Assembly: GCF_009905725.1 (NCBI RefSeq) | Contig: NZ_JAAAKV010000013.1 | Coordinates: 62,001-126,000 of the forward strand | Direction of reading: 5' to 3' | DNA from: Emticicia sp. CRIBPO | GTDB taxonomy: Bacteria; Bacteroidota; Bacteroidia; Cytophagales; Spirosomataceae | Length of the DNA stretch: 64,000 nt | Part shown: positions 9,777 through 18,042 of the stretch, one piece after another | Numbering within the stretch: the first letter of the stretch is position 1 | How the letters are laid out: each line of letters starts with the position of its first letter | Position numbers and translations under genes: made by a program | Notes under the pieces: generated by a model | Told to the model about the DNA's origin: nothing | What the model saw: only the letters and a program-made list of their open reading frames with translations | The model's database searches: none

Positions 9777-10409
9777 TTAAATTTTGTCTGCTTGAGATAA
9801 CCTAAGCAATTCAAGCTTTAAAACCTCTATTTCTGATTCTAATTTTGATATGTATTGATTTTTTTCTTTTGTTATCCTTTCCATGTCATGCACTGAATAC
9901 CTGACCGGAATATGCTTGGGGCAATTCCAGTCAAAAGCTTCGACGTGGAATATCATCATGCGTTCGGGGCGTGCAGGGTAGTCTTTTAAAGCCAGAAAAT
10001 CAAATAGTGCGTCGTCGTCATGTAAATCAATCAGCCCGGCAGTACCGTAAATTTTCAACCTTCTTTTTGCTGCATAATCCATCAGGAAAAGGGATACTTT
10101 TTCATTGGTCATCAGATTTCCAGCCGAAATATATTGTCTGTTGCCGCTGAAATCCATAAAACCTATGCGGTTGCCATCCAGAATTTTAAGAAAACCAGCC
10201 GGACCGCCCCGGTGCTGAATGTATGGATAGCCGTTTTCTCCGGAAGTGGCCATGTAAAAACTTTCGATTGAAGAAATGAACTGTATTTCCCTTTCGCCTA
10301 ATCCCTCAAAGGGCGTGTATCTTCGTTCATACGCTTCAAGGCTTCCCATTTGTTTCTGGAGTACCTTGCTGGCCTGGCTGAACGCAATGTCTGCATAACT
10401 CTTTGCCAT
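9777..10409 (-). CDS. Pyridoxamine 5'-phosphate oxidase-family flavin-binding protein
   Basis: This 210-aa protein has the split-barrel FMN-binding fold. GENGYPYIQHRGGPAGFLKIL and LMTNEKVSLFLMDY are typical of the PNPOx-like group that includes general-stress and MSMEG-type proteins. The C-terminal 30 residues form a probable coiled coil (ITKEKNQYISKLESEIEVLK). The substrate is unknown; vitamin B6 synthesis itself is unlikely because the PdxH signature is absent. It is convergent with the mutarotase gene and lies 83 bases downstream of the next reverse gene. Confidence 0.85.
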   Translation of the reverse strand: MAKSYADIAFSQASKVLQKQMGSLEAYERRYTPFEGLGEREIQFISSIESFYMATSGENGYPYIQHRGGPAGFLKILDGNRIGFMDFSGNRQYISAGNLMTNEKVSLFLMDYAAKRRLKIYGTAGLIDLHDDDALFDFLALKDYPARPERMMIFHVEAFDWNCPKHIPVRYSVHDMERITKEKNQYISKLESEIEVLKLELLRLSQADKI

Positions 10410-10492
10410 ATTTTTTAAATTTAAAACGGGAAATTCAGAATATTATACCCGGATAACAAAAGCGGGTTCCCCGGTCATTAAAAACCGGATTT

Positions 10493-10993
10493 TTATTTCT
10501 TTTCTTCAGCGGCTTGCCTGTCTTTTTCTTCTTCCTGTTTCAGAACGGCATCCCACAGCGTGTCTCCACATTCGTCAGGAATGACAAACTGCTCATCGTT
10601 TTTAGCGGAGACCTTGTTGTCCTGAAACGACTTCTCCTCATCAAAAAGTTCGATGTCCATGGTTTTGATGAGTCCGTCCTGAAAAGTGTAAATATGTTTT
10701 ACCAGGCCGTCAAACAGTAGGTTACCCTGCAGGTCTTTCACATGCTGATGAACTTTAACCTCCAGGCTTCCATTCTCCCTTTCGATAAAGCCAACAGGCT
10801 CCACAATCGGATTTATCTCAGTCCATTGTCTCGTCCAATATTCCTTAATTTCATTGTACCCGCTGATATAGCCCCCTTCCCAGGCTTTTGACCACTGCAC
10901 ATCTGTTTGCATGGTGGACAATGCCTTGCCAATGTTCCTCTCATTAAAAGCTGAATACGCCTTTCTGATGATGTCTTTGAATTGATCTGCCAT
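10493..10993 (-). CDS. NTF2-like (SnoaL-type) protein
   Basis: A 166-aa protein whose first 125 residues fit the alpha+beta cone of NTF2/SnoaL-like proteins: KAYSAFNERNIGKALSTMQ, then the aromatic WSKAWEGGYISGYNEIKEYW, then a closing strand pair around KHIYTFQDGLIKTMDIELF. Such proteins are small hydrolases, isomerases or ligand binders. No catalytic residue set can be assigned. The tail is rich in Lys and Glu. It probably shares a transcript with the FMN-binding protein downstream. There is no signal peptide. Confidence 0.75.
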   Translation of the reverse strand: MADQFKDIIRKAYSAFNERNIGKALSTMQTDVQWSKAWEGGYISGYNEIKEYWTRQWTEINPIVEPVGFIERENGSLEVKVHQHVKDLQGNLLFDGLVKHIYTFQDGLIKTMDIELFDEEKSFQDNKVSAKNDEQFVIPDECGDTLWDAVLKQEEEKDRQAAEEKK

Positions 10994-11222
10994 TTTTTGA
11001 TTGAGTTTTTTGAGCTTGATTTTTCGTTTTTCTTTACTTTTTATATTTTTTGAAGAGGTTTAATTGTCGGCACTGTATCCAGCGATTCTTCATCTAATCA
11101 GCTAAAAAATGCTTAATCGGGAATCTGCTAATAATAGGGAAATGGCCAAAAGCAAGTCCTGAAAGTTACACAAAACCTCCTTTGACCATCTCCATACCAT
11201 GGCCTTCACGATTTAAATCTCT
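10994..11222. other. Intergenic gap without recognisable elements
   Basis: This 229-base AT-rich stretch separates the NTF2-like gene from the end of the GH29 gene, both reverse. No hairpin, dyad or consensus promoter stands out. A promoter for the downstream reverse pair must lie here, but none matches the phylum consensus well. Confidence 0.5.
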
Positions 11223-13310
11223 CTACTCCGTCACCACATCTACCTCTGCATATCCCGCAGCATGATTGTCTTCGGTATTTCCTGTGGCTGTAAATTTGAT
11301 GTACCGTGCATGTACCGGATTAAAAGATATGGTTTGCCAAACCGGGTTGTTCTTAATATTTGAGAATTCTCCCTCGCTCACCAATGCCCAGGTCTTGTTA
11401 TCCTGCGAAACATAAAATTGATATTTACTGACGATACCATTGGCCCACCAGTTTTGATCAGGGAGGTATTTGAATCCTTTCAGCTTTTCAGTTTTACCAA
11501 GATCGATGATCAGGTCTGCCGGCATTTTAACCCGGTTAGGCTGATGCCAGTTCGTATTGACGTCTCCATCTAAAATAGCATTAACCTTGGAGTCTTCTAT
11601 GCTTGTGATTGTCCAGTTTTTCCTGGCAATATCGAATTTTTCGCCATTAACCTCACTGCTTTTTTTAGTTAACGGATTATAGGCGATACTTTTTATCTGA
11701 ATTTTTCCCCCGTCGGTTGTGACCGGGCCATTGTATTTTTTCGAATCTTTTGAAGGAATACTCCCGTCCGTAGTATAATAAATATCTGACTCGGGGTCGG
11801 CGGGTGTAATACGGACATCACCCGATTTTTCGCGGACGATAGAAGGAGGGGTCAGTATTTGGGGAGCCTTGTAAATGCCTATTTCTGAAATTAAAGGACT
11901 GCTTTTTGAGTCGGTTATTGTGAGACGAAGTTTCGTGGCAGTAACAGACGGGAATCTCAGGATGCGTTTGTAACCAATGGTGGTTTCTTTGGCCACTTGT
12001 TTCCATTGGCCGTTTTCGAAAACTTCCACGGTAAACGATTTTACCCGCTGACCCAGCCTGATATATTCCTGTACCAAAAAGCGGTTAAAGGAAGTTGGCT
12101 TATCGAAGCTCAAAGTCAAGGCTCCGGTTTTGATCAGGTCATCGGTTGTCCAATATGTTTCGGTATCAGCATCTATAGCCTTTTTTGCATCAAACTCCGG
12201 TTGTTTTAAACGCACATTGCTGGCACCGGCCTTTGCTTTAGTGGCCAGGTTTACCTTAAATGCTTCTTTTACTGCCGCGGCGAGGTCTGAAACGGCCTTT
12301 TCATCTTTTTCATGGATCAGGCCATTGGGCATGATCGGGAAATTAAGCAGCAGGGTGCCATTTCTGCCTATGGAATGGTAGTAGATATCCATCAAGTGGG
12401 GCAAGGTTTTCACCTTATCGTCTTCTTTTTTGTGATAGAACCATTCCGGGCGGACAGAAGTATTAACCTCTCCCGGCACCCATGAGTCGCCATTTTCTAC
12501 GCCATGTCTGAGCATTTCGTCAGGGACATCGCCGGTGGCATTTAACAGACTCCAGTTGGTTTCGCCAACATAACCCGATTCTGTGCCTACCCAGCGGAGG
12601 TCGGCCCGGTTGCCTCCATCGTTCCAGATCATGATATTGGGTTGCAATTCCCGCACGAGCTTATAGGTGTTTTCCCAGTCATAGTAGGTGTTACGGTCTA
12701 TTTTACGGGTTTCATTTGCCCCTCCGTAGTAGCCTGATCCTCCGTTGGCACCGTCAAACCACACTTCAAAGACTTCTCCATAATTGGTCAGAAGTTCGCG
12801 GAGCTGATTGCGGAAGTAGGTAATGTATTCGGGTTTTCCATAGTCGGGATGATTCCTGTCCCAAGGCGATAAATAAATGCCAAGTTTCAGCCCGTACTCT
12901 TTACAGGCTTCAGCCATTTCACGCACAATATCCCCTTTTCCATTCTTCCAGGGAGAGTTTTCTACCGAGTAATCCGTATATTTTGAAGGCCACAAACAAA
13001 AACCGCTGTGGTGTTTTGCTGTAATAATGATTCCTTTCATGCCTGCCTTTTTAGCTATGCGTGCCCATTGGCGACAATCCAGTTCGGTCGGATTAAAAAT
13101 TTTTGGGTCCTCATTACCCAGGCCCCATGCCATGTCAGTGTAAGTGTTTACCGATAAATGGACAAAGGCATAATACTCTAATTTTTGCCAGTTCAATTGA
13201 TTCTCTGTCGGGACCGGGCCAAAGGCCTTGGGAGCATTTCCCTGACTGAAGATCGAAAAGAAACTAAATTGATACAAGGAGAGAAATAGAATGAATTTTG
13301 CGTATTTCAT
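11223..13310 (-). CDS. GH29 alpha-L-fucosidase family enzyme with C-terminal carbohydrate-binding domains
   Basis: Secreted glycosidase, 695 aa from the ATG at 13310, which gives a clear signal peptide (MKYAKFILFLSLYQFSFFSIFSQ). The GH29 barrel covers about residues 30-350, with ITAKHHSGFCLWPSKYTDYSV and the nucleophile Asp186 in EVWFDGANG. Downstream are an F5/8 type C-like domain (about 365-480), a linker with a chitobiase-like fold (YYTTDGSIPS) and a second F5/8 type C-like domain at the end. It retains alpha-L-fucosides. Fucose occurs in xyloglucan and some pectins, so it may extend the polysaccharide range of this region. Nine more codons upstream are open but spoil the signal peptide. 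Confidence 0.9.
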   Translation of the reverse strand: MKYAKFILFLSLYQFSFFSIFSQGNAPKAFGPVPTENQLNWQKLEYYAFVHLSVNTYTDMAWGLGNEDPKIFNPTELDCRQWARIAKKAGMKGIIITAKHHSGFCLWPSKYTDYSVENSPWKNGKGDIVREMAEACKEYGLKLGIYLSPWDRNHPDYGKPEYITYFRNQLRELLTNYGEVFEVWFDGANGGSGYYGGANETRKIDRNTYYDWENTYKLVRELQPNIMIWNDGGNRADLRWVGTESGYVGETNWSLLNATGDVPDEMLRHGVENGDSWVPGEVNTSVRPEWFYHKKEDDKVKTLPHLMDIYYHSIGRNGTLLLNFPIMPNGLIHEKDEKAVSDLAAAVKEAFKVNLATKAKAGASNVRLKQPEFDAKKAIDADTETYWTTDDLIKTGALTLSFDKPTSFNRFLVQEYIRLGQRVKSFTVEVFENGQWKQVAKETTIGYKRILRFPSVTATKLRLTITDSKSSPLISEIGIYKAPQILTPPSIVREKSGDVRITPADPESDIYYTTDGSIPSKDSKKYNGPVTTDGGKIQIKSIAYNPLTKKSSEVNGEKFDIARKNWTITSIEDSKVNAILDGDVNTNWHQPNRVKMPADLIIDLGKTEKLKGFKYLPDQNWWANGIVSKYQFYVSQDNKTWALVSEGEFSNIKNNPVWQTISFNPVHARYIKFTATGNTEDNHAAGYAEVDVVTE

Positions 13311-13397
13311 GGAAAAATCCGGATTGATTAAGGGCATAAATTAAATTGCTTTTTTTAATTGCGAAAGGAAAATGTTCTTTTCTGTTCGCAGAGTGTG

Positions 13398-14561
13398 TTA
13401 TTTGATGTAGCCCCCCTTCTGAGAAGACTGTCTTACAACCAGTTCCCCTTCTATAAAATGATTATATGCCGGGAAATGAGTCTTGTTTTCTATCAATCTG
13501 ATGAGGACTTTCATCACTTCCTGGCCGATAGCCGGCGGGAAATGATTGAAAACGGTCAGAGACGGTTCAAAATATTCAGCCAGAATATCATCTCCGAATC
13601 CCGCAAAGGCTATTTCCTGTGGAATTCTGATGCCTCTTTCCTTCGCGATTTTCATCATTTCAACCCCGTTTCTGTTGAGGATCGTGAATATACCATCGGG
13701 GGGGTATTCCAGGCTCATAAAATAATCAAAGACGTCTAAACAGTCCTTTTTTGCGATATTGGAGTGGACAATGTACTCTTCGTTTATTTCCCTTCCGTAC
13801 TTTTGAAAGGCCGCTTTATATCCTTCGAGTCGTTGTTTACAGATGTACATTTCTTGTGGACCCGACATGATGGCTATCCTTTCACAGCCCTGGAGGATCA
13901 GGTGTTCCACCAGGTCAAAACTGCCTTTATAGTCCTGGTGCATTACATTGTGGGTATTGAGTTCCGTAATGATCCTGTCGAACTGAACAACCGGAATACC
14001 TTTATCAATGATTTTTTTTATGTGTTCAAAAGAGGTCGTTTCTTTTGAATGACTGATGATTAATCCGTCTACCCTGCAGTCAATAAGGGTTTCTGTATTG
14101 AGGATTTCTGCGGATTTTGATTCGTTGGAGTGGCAAACAATAATCCTGAAGCAGGAACTATTGGCTACCTGTTGGATGCCCGCCAGTACTTTGGCAAAAA
14201 ACGGGTGTTCCACATCCGGGATGATCACACCTATGGTATTGGTTTTGCCTTTATGGAGGCTTTGTGCTAACAAATTAGGCCGGTAGTCCAGCTCCATGGC
14301 GGCTTGTAAAATAGCTTTTTTGGTATCCGGGTTAATATCGGATTTATCGTTTAAAGCTCTGGATACGGTAGAAATGGAAACGCCTAAAGCATTGGCCACA
14401 TCCGTAATCGTACTCTGGCCGTTTTTTTTCAGATCACTTTTAAAAGCATTTTCCAGGATGAAGTGCTGACTGCATATTTTGCAGAAGAATCTTTGGTTTC
14501 CCCTGATAAAACCTGCTTTTATTACTCCGTCCACCTGATGACATTTAGTACACTTTTGCAT
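13398..14561 (-). CDS. LacI-family transcriptional regulator with N-terminal zinc ribbon
   Basis: A 387-aa regulator. Residues 4-30 form a four-cysteine zinc ribbon (Cys4, Cys7, Cys27, Cys30; GNQRFFCKICSQHF), similar to the ribbons of IS1-type transposases. The LacI helix-turn-helix follows at about 51-72 (TITDVANALGVSISTVSRAL), then the hinge and a periplasmic-binding-protein-like effector domain starting at TNTIGVIIPDVEHPFF. Ordinary LacI proteins start directly with the HTH. It diverges from susC across a 320-base gap. LacI-type CG-centred sites at 14864 and 23949 are the likely targets, so it probably represses the susCD and xylanase operons until a pentoside or xylo-oligosaccharide binds. 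Confidence 0.92.
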   Translation of the reverse strand: MQKCTKCHQVDGVIKAGFIRGNQRFFCKICSQHFILENAFKSDLKKNGQSTITDVANALGVSISTVSRALNDKSDINPDTKKAILQAAMELDYRPNLLAQSLHKGKTNTIGVIIPDVEHPFFAKVLAGIQQVANSSCFRIIVCHSNESKSAEILNTETLIDCRVDGLIISHSKETTSFEHIKKIIDKGIPVVQFDRIITELNTHNVMHQDYKGSFDLVEHLILQGCERIAIMSGPQEMYICKQRLEGYKAAFQKYGREINEEYIVHSNIAKKDCLDVFDYFMSLEYPPDGIFTILNRNGVEMMKIAKERGIRIPQEIAFAGFGDDILAEYFEPSLTVFNHFPPAIGQEVMKVLIRLIENKTHFPAYNHFIEGELVVRQSSQKGGYIK

Positions 14562-14680
14562 AAGGCTATTTGTATTTTTCTAAGATTAATTTCATTGTTT
14601 TTTTATCAGGGCAATAAGCCGTCGGGACATTCTTTTTCATTTATAATTATTTAATTATTATTCTGTATTTTTTTTTATAG

Positions 14681-14714
14681 CTATCGGAAAGGTTTCCGCA
14701 AAGCTTTCCGATAG
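14681..14714. promoter_or_regulatory. Nested dyads between the lacI-type gene and susC
   Basis: A perfect 11-base inverted repeat, CTATCGGAAAG at 14681-14691 and CTTTCCGATAG at 14704-14714, encloses another, CGGAAA-GG-TTTCCG at 14685-14698. The two hairpins are mutually exclusive. A T-rich run precedes the dyad on the forward strand, so it does not look like a terminator for susC. It could be a regulator site or an RNA switch in the leader of the reverse regulator gene. Confidence 0.45.
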
Positions 14715-14731
14715 TTGACGTTTTTTAATTG

Positions 14732-14746
14732 GTGTCAATTCGACAC
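14732..14746. promoter_or_regulatory. GTGTC/GACAC dyad upstream of susC, candidate AraR site
   Basis: GTGTCAATTCGACAC has perfect 5-base arms. It matches the dyad in front of araB and lies 6 bases upstream of the TTTG of the candidate susC promoter. This upstream position would suit an activator or a silencer. Confidence 0.45.
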
Positions 14747-14752
14747 TATTTG

Positions 14753-14784
14753 TTTGACAAAGCGATGTCCGGGCAATACATTCA
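14753..14784 (+). promoter_or_regulatory. Candidate susC promoter
   Basis: TTTG at 14753-14756, a 20-base spacer, then TACATTCA at 14777-14784, which keeps TA and TT of the TAnnTTTG box but not the final TG. The predicted transcript has a leader of about 90 bases that contains the LacI-type site. Confidence 0.4.
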
Positions 14785-14863
14785 TATCAATGTAACGAAA
14801 ATGCCGATTTGACCTAAAACCCTGAATTATCATTCAAGTTACAAATAATTGTATTATTTAAAC

Positions 14864-14881
14864 ATTGAAATCGATTGAAAA
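14864..14881. promoter_or_regulatory. LacI-type operator abutting the susC start codon
   Basis: ATTGAAATCGATTGAAAA, centred on CG, matches the perfect palindrome in front of the xylanase gene at 15 of 18 positions. It ends on the base just before the susC ATG. Bound repressor would act as a roadblock or cover the translation start region. Confidence 0.5.
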
Positions 14882-17800
14882 ATGAAAAAAAACTACAAAG
14901 TGAAAAACATTCACAGGAGATGGGGCTTTACGGCACTGCTATTTTTGCTGAGTCCCCTGTCTCTGTTAGCACAGGCTAAGTTTATTACCGGAAATGTGAA
15001 AGACGCATCAAGCAATGAGGCCTTGCCTGGTGTAAGTATTCAGGTCAAAGGTTCTACGAGAGGGTCACTCACTGACCCTTCAGGGAATTACAGGATTGAG
15101 GCTTCTCCGAAAGAGACCCTGGTTTTTAGTTTTATCGGTTATGCAACGCAGGAATTAATTGTCGGAGAGAGAACAGTTATTAACGTAGAACTGAAGGTTG
15201 GCGATGATATCAAGCTTGACGAAGTAATTGTGGTGGGTTATGGTACCCAGAAGAAGCGGGACATAACCGGCTCGGTTATCTCGGTTTCGGAAGCCACCAT
15301 TAAAGAAGTTCCGGCTCCCAATTTACTAAATGCACTGAAAGGCAGGGCTGCCGGTGTTTCGATTGTAAGTAATGGCTCCACTCCGGGTAGCCAGGCTTCC
15401 ATCCGTATCCGTGGTAACCGCTCTTTGACCACAGGAAACGGAGATGGCCTTGACGGGCCGCTGGTTGTGGTTGACGGCATACCCTATGGAGGGTTAAATG
15501 ATATCAACCCTGATGATATTGCCAACATTGAGATACTGAAAGACGCCTCAGCCACAGCGATTTATGGCTCAAGAGGTGCGGGTGGGGTAATATTGGTCAC
15601 TACTAAAAGAGGGAAAGTAGGCAAGCCGGTGCTGACTTATGATGGCTATCATGGTGTTACGAGCATCATGGGCAAGTATAATGTCATGAATGGAGAGCAG
15701 TACGCCAAATTTAAAGAATTATCTGCTGCGTATAATACACAAGGGGCGGGTACCACCGCTTATCCCCTGACAGAAGAAGAAAAGGCTAATCTTGCAGCTG
15801 GTGTTTCAACCGACTGGCAGGATCTGCTCTACAAGCCGGGTTTTAACACCAGCCATCAACTGGGTCTGCAAGGTGGTGTGGAGAGCACACAGTATGGCAT
15901 GGGTATCGGTTATTTTAACGAAACCGGTATTATGCCGAATCAAAACTTTGACCGTATGAGCATTCGTGCAACGATAGATCAAAAGATCGGCAAAAGAGTG
16001 AAAGTAGGTTTGAATACCATCAATACCTTGACAAGAAGAAATGACCCTGCGGGCGGGGGTATACCTACTGAGCTTGTTCGCTTGTCTCCGTTAGTTAAAC
16101 CTTATAATGAGGACGGAACGGTGAACTTAAATCCGAAGAAAGGTACCATCGAAGCCCAGGCTGTAAGTCCGCTGACGCTCATTTCGCGTGGAGCCGATAT
16201 TCTTTCCAATGACCGTGCAATCAGGACTTTCAATAGCTTATATGGTGAAGTTAATATTCTGGATGGTCTTAAATACCGTTTCAACGCAGGTCTTAACTTC
16301 AGCCAGTCACACTTTAACGGCTATGGTCCGCCTAATACCTTTGTAAATTCAGGAACTGAACAAAGTGTGTCGAATGCTGACATCAGAAATACAGAATATT
16401 GGGACGTGAACCTGCAACACTTGTTATATTATGACAAGACATTTGCCAAAAAGCATAAAATTGGTTTTACGGCTCTGTATGAAGTTACTAAAAACCATAG
16501 TTTAGGCTCAAACTTCAATGTAAAGGGTGTACCTGCTGATTATGTGAAAACCGCTAACTTTGCATTGGCCTCAGGAACGGTAACAGCCAACCCGGATAAC
16601 GGCAACTTCTTTTCTGAAACCGGTTTATTGTCTTACATGGGCCGTCTGAACTATACTTTCAATGATAAATATACCCTGACAGCTACTTTCCGGAGAGACG
16701 GGTCTTCTACTTTATCTGATGGGAACAAGTACTTTAATTACCCAGCCATAGGGGCAAGCTGGAATATCATCGATGAGCCGTTTATGCAGGACCTTACCTT
16801 TTTATCCAATCTGAAAATCAGAGGAGGCTGGGGTATTTCAGGAAACCGTAATGTAGGAGCTTATTCTACCCTTGGAGCTCTTTCTTCGAGATATTATAAC
16901 TTTGGTACTGCAGCTGCCGGGCAGGTTCTTGGCTATATGGTGACCAGTTTACCGGCCAGTGATTTAGGATGGCAGTCTACCTCACAGTATGATATCGGTA
17001 TGGAAATAGGGCTTTTCAATAACCGTGTTACCGGTTCATTTGATATCTATAAGCAAAACACCAAAGATATCCTGCTTTCGGTTAACCTTCCGGAAAGTAA
17101 CGGGGCGGGTTCTACCTTGAAAAACCTGGGGAAAACAGAAGGTAAGGGATTTGAAGCTTCATTATCGTTTGACATCATCAGAAACAGGAACGGATTCAAC
17201 TGGAGCACCGATGTAACCTACTTCTACAACCGTGAGAAAATCACGCAGCTGACTACTCCGACAGAACTGGACAATAAAGGTAACTTCTGGTTTGTCGGAC
17301 ATCCGCTTACGGTCATCTATGATTACAATAAGATAGGTATCTGGCAGCAATCGGATTTGGATAACGGCACGTTGGCCAAGCAAACTTCGCCTCTTCAGGT
17401 TCCCGGAGAAATCAGGGTAGAAGATGTGGATAATAACGGTAAAATTGATGCCAATGACCGTAAAATCATAGGGAATTTTCAGCCTAAGTGGGAAGGAGGT
17501 ATAACCAACAGGATCAGTTTTAAAGGCTTTGACCTTTCGGCTGTAACCTACGCCAGGATAGGAATGAAGGTTCTGGTTCCTTATCTGTCAGGTACTTCGG
17601 GTGGTGGTTCCGGATTTGGCTTCCTGAACCAGGGACGCTCAAACCAACTGGTGATGGATTACTGGACGACAGACAATCCTACGAATGCATTTCCCAAGCC
17701 TAATGCGGGCGGTGGTGTGAGAGACTTTACCTCTACTACCCAATACCAGGACGGGTCGTTTATCAAAATGAGAAGTATAAACCTGGGATATACCATCAGT

Positions 17801-18028
17801 AGTAAGTCTTTATCAAAATTAGGCATGAGTTCAGCCCGCATTTATCTGAATGCCACGAATCCTTTTATTATTTATTCACCTTTAGTGAAGGCTGGGCTTG
17901 CGGTTGATCCGGAAGGAAACGGATACGGTAATACCATACAGGGGGGCAATTTCAACCGTGTTATCAGTGTAAACCTGAATAATCCGCCTGTCCGTCAATT
18001 TACCTTAGGTCTGAATCTTAAATTTTAA
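14882..18028 (+). CDS. susC: SusC/RagA-family TonB-dependent outer-membrane receptor
   Basis: A 1048-aa outer-membrane importer of oligosaccharides powered by TonB. Signal peptide at about 1-33 (ending LLAQA), a carboxypeptidase-D-like regulatory domain at about 36-115, the SusC TonB-box region LDEVIVVGYGTQKKRDITGSV, the plug (GVSIVSNGSTPGSQASIRIRG to ILVTTKRG) and a 22-strand barrel ending in an aromatic Phe. Its stop overlaps the ATG at 18028 near the SusD gene. The nearby xylanase, pentoside transporter and GH43 suggest xylo-oligosaccharides as substrate; this is inference from context. Confidence 0.95.
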   Translation: MKKNYKVKNIHRRWGFTALLFLLSPLSLLAQAKFITGNVKDASSNEALPGVSIQVKGSTRGSLTDPSGNYRIEASPKETLVFSFIGYATQELIVGERTVINVELKVGDDIKLDEVIVVGYGTQKKRDITGSVISVSEATIKEVPAPNLLNALKGRAAGVSIVSNGSTPGSQASIRIRGNRSLTTGNGDGLDGPLVVVDGIPYGGLNDINPDDIANIEILKDASATAIYGSRGAGGVILVTTKRGKVGKPVLTYDGYHGVTSIMGKYNVMNGEQYAKFKELSAAYNTQGAGTTAYPLTEEEKANLAAGVSTDWQDLLYKPGFNTSHQLGLQGGVESTQYGMGIGYFNETGIMPNQNFDRMSIRATIDQKIGKRVKVGLNTINTLTRRNDPAGGGIPTELVRLSPLVKPYNEDGTVNLNPKKGTIEAQAVSPLTLISRGADILSNDRAIRTFNSLYGEVNILDGLKYRFNAGLNFSQSHFNGYGPPNTFVNSGTEQSVSNADIRNTEYWDVNLQHLLYYDKTFAKKHKIGFTALYEVTKNHSLGSNFNVKGVPADYVKTANFALASGTVTANPDNGNFFSETGLLSYMGRLNYTFNDKYTLTATFRRDGSSTLSDGNKYFNYPAIGASWNIIDEPFMQDLTFLSNLKIRGGWGISGNRNVGAYSTLGALSSRYYNFGTAAAGQVLGYMVTSLPASDLGWQSTSQYDIGMEIGLFNNRVTGSFDIYKQNTKDILLSVNLPESNGAGSTLKNLGKTEGKGFEASLSFDIIRNRNGFNWSTDVTYFYNREKITQLTTPTELDNKGNFWFVGHPLTVIYDYNKIGIWQQSDLDNGTLAKQTSPLQVPGEIRVEDVDNNGKIDANDRKIIGNFQPKWEGGITNRISFKGFDLSAVTYARIGMKVLVPYLSGTSGGGSGFGFLNQGRSNQLVMDYWTTDNPTNAFPKPNAGGGVRDFTSTTQYQDGSFIKMRSINLGYTISSKSLSKLGMSSARIYLNATNPFIIYSPLVKAGLAVDPEGNGYGNTIQGGNFNRVISVNLNNPPVRQFTLGLNLKF

Positions 18029-18042
18029 TGATAGATAAAAAT

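Noticed and set aside
10471-10500. Small hairpin CCGGT/ACCGG near the end of the NTF2-like gene
   Set aside because: Only five pairs, its T run is on the forward strand where no gene ends, and it touches the reverse stop codon.
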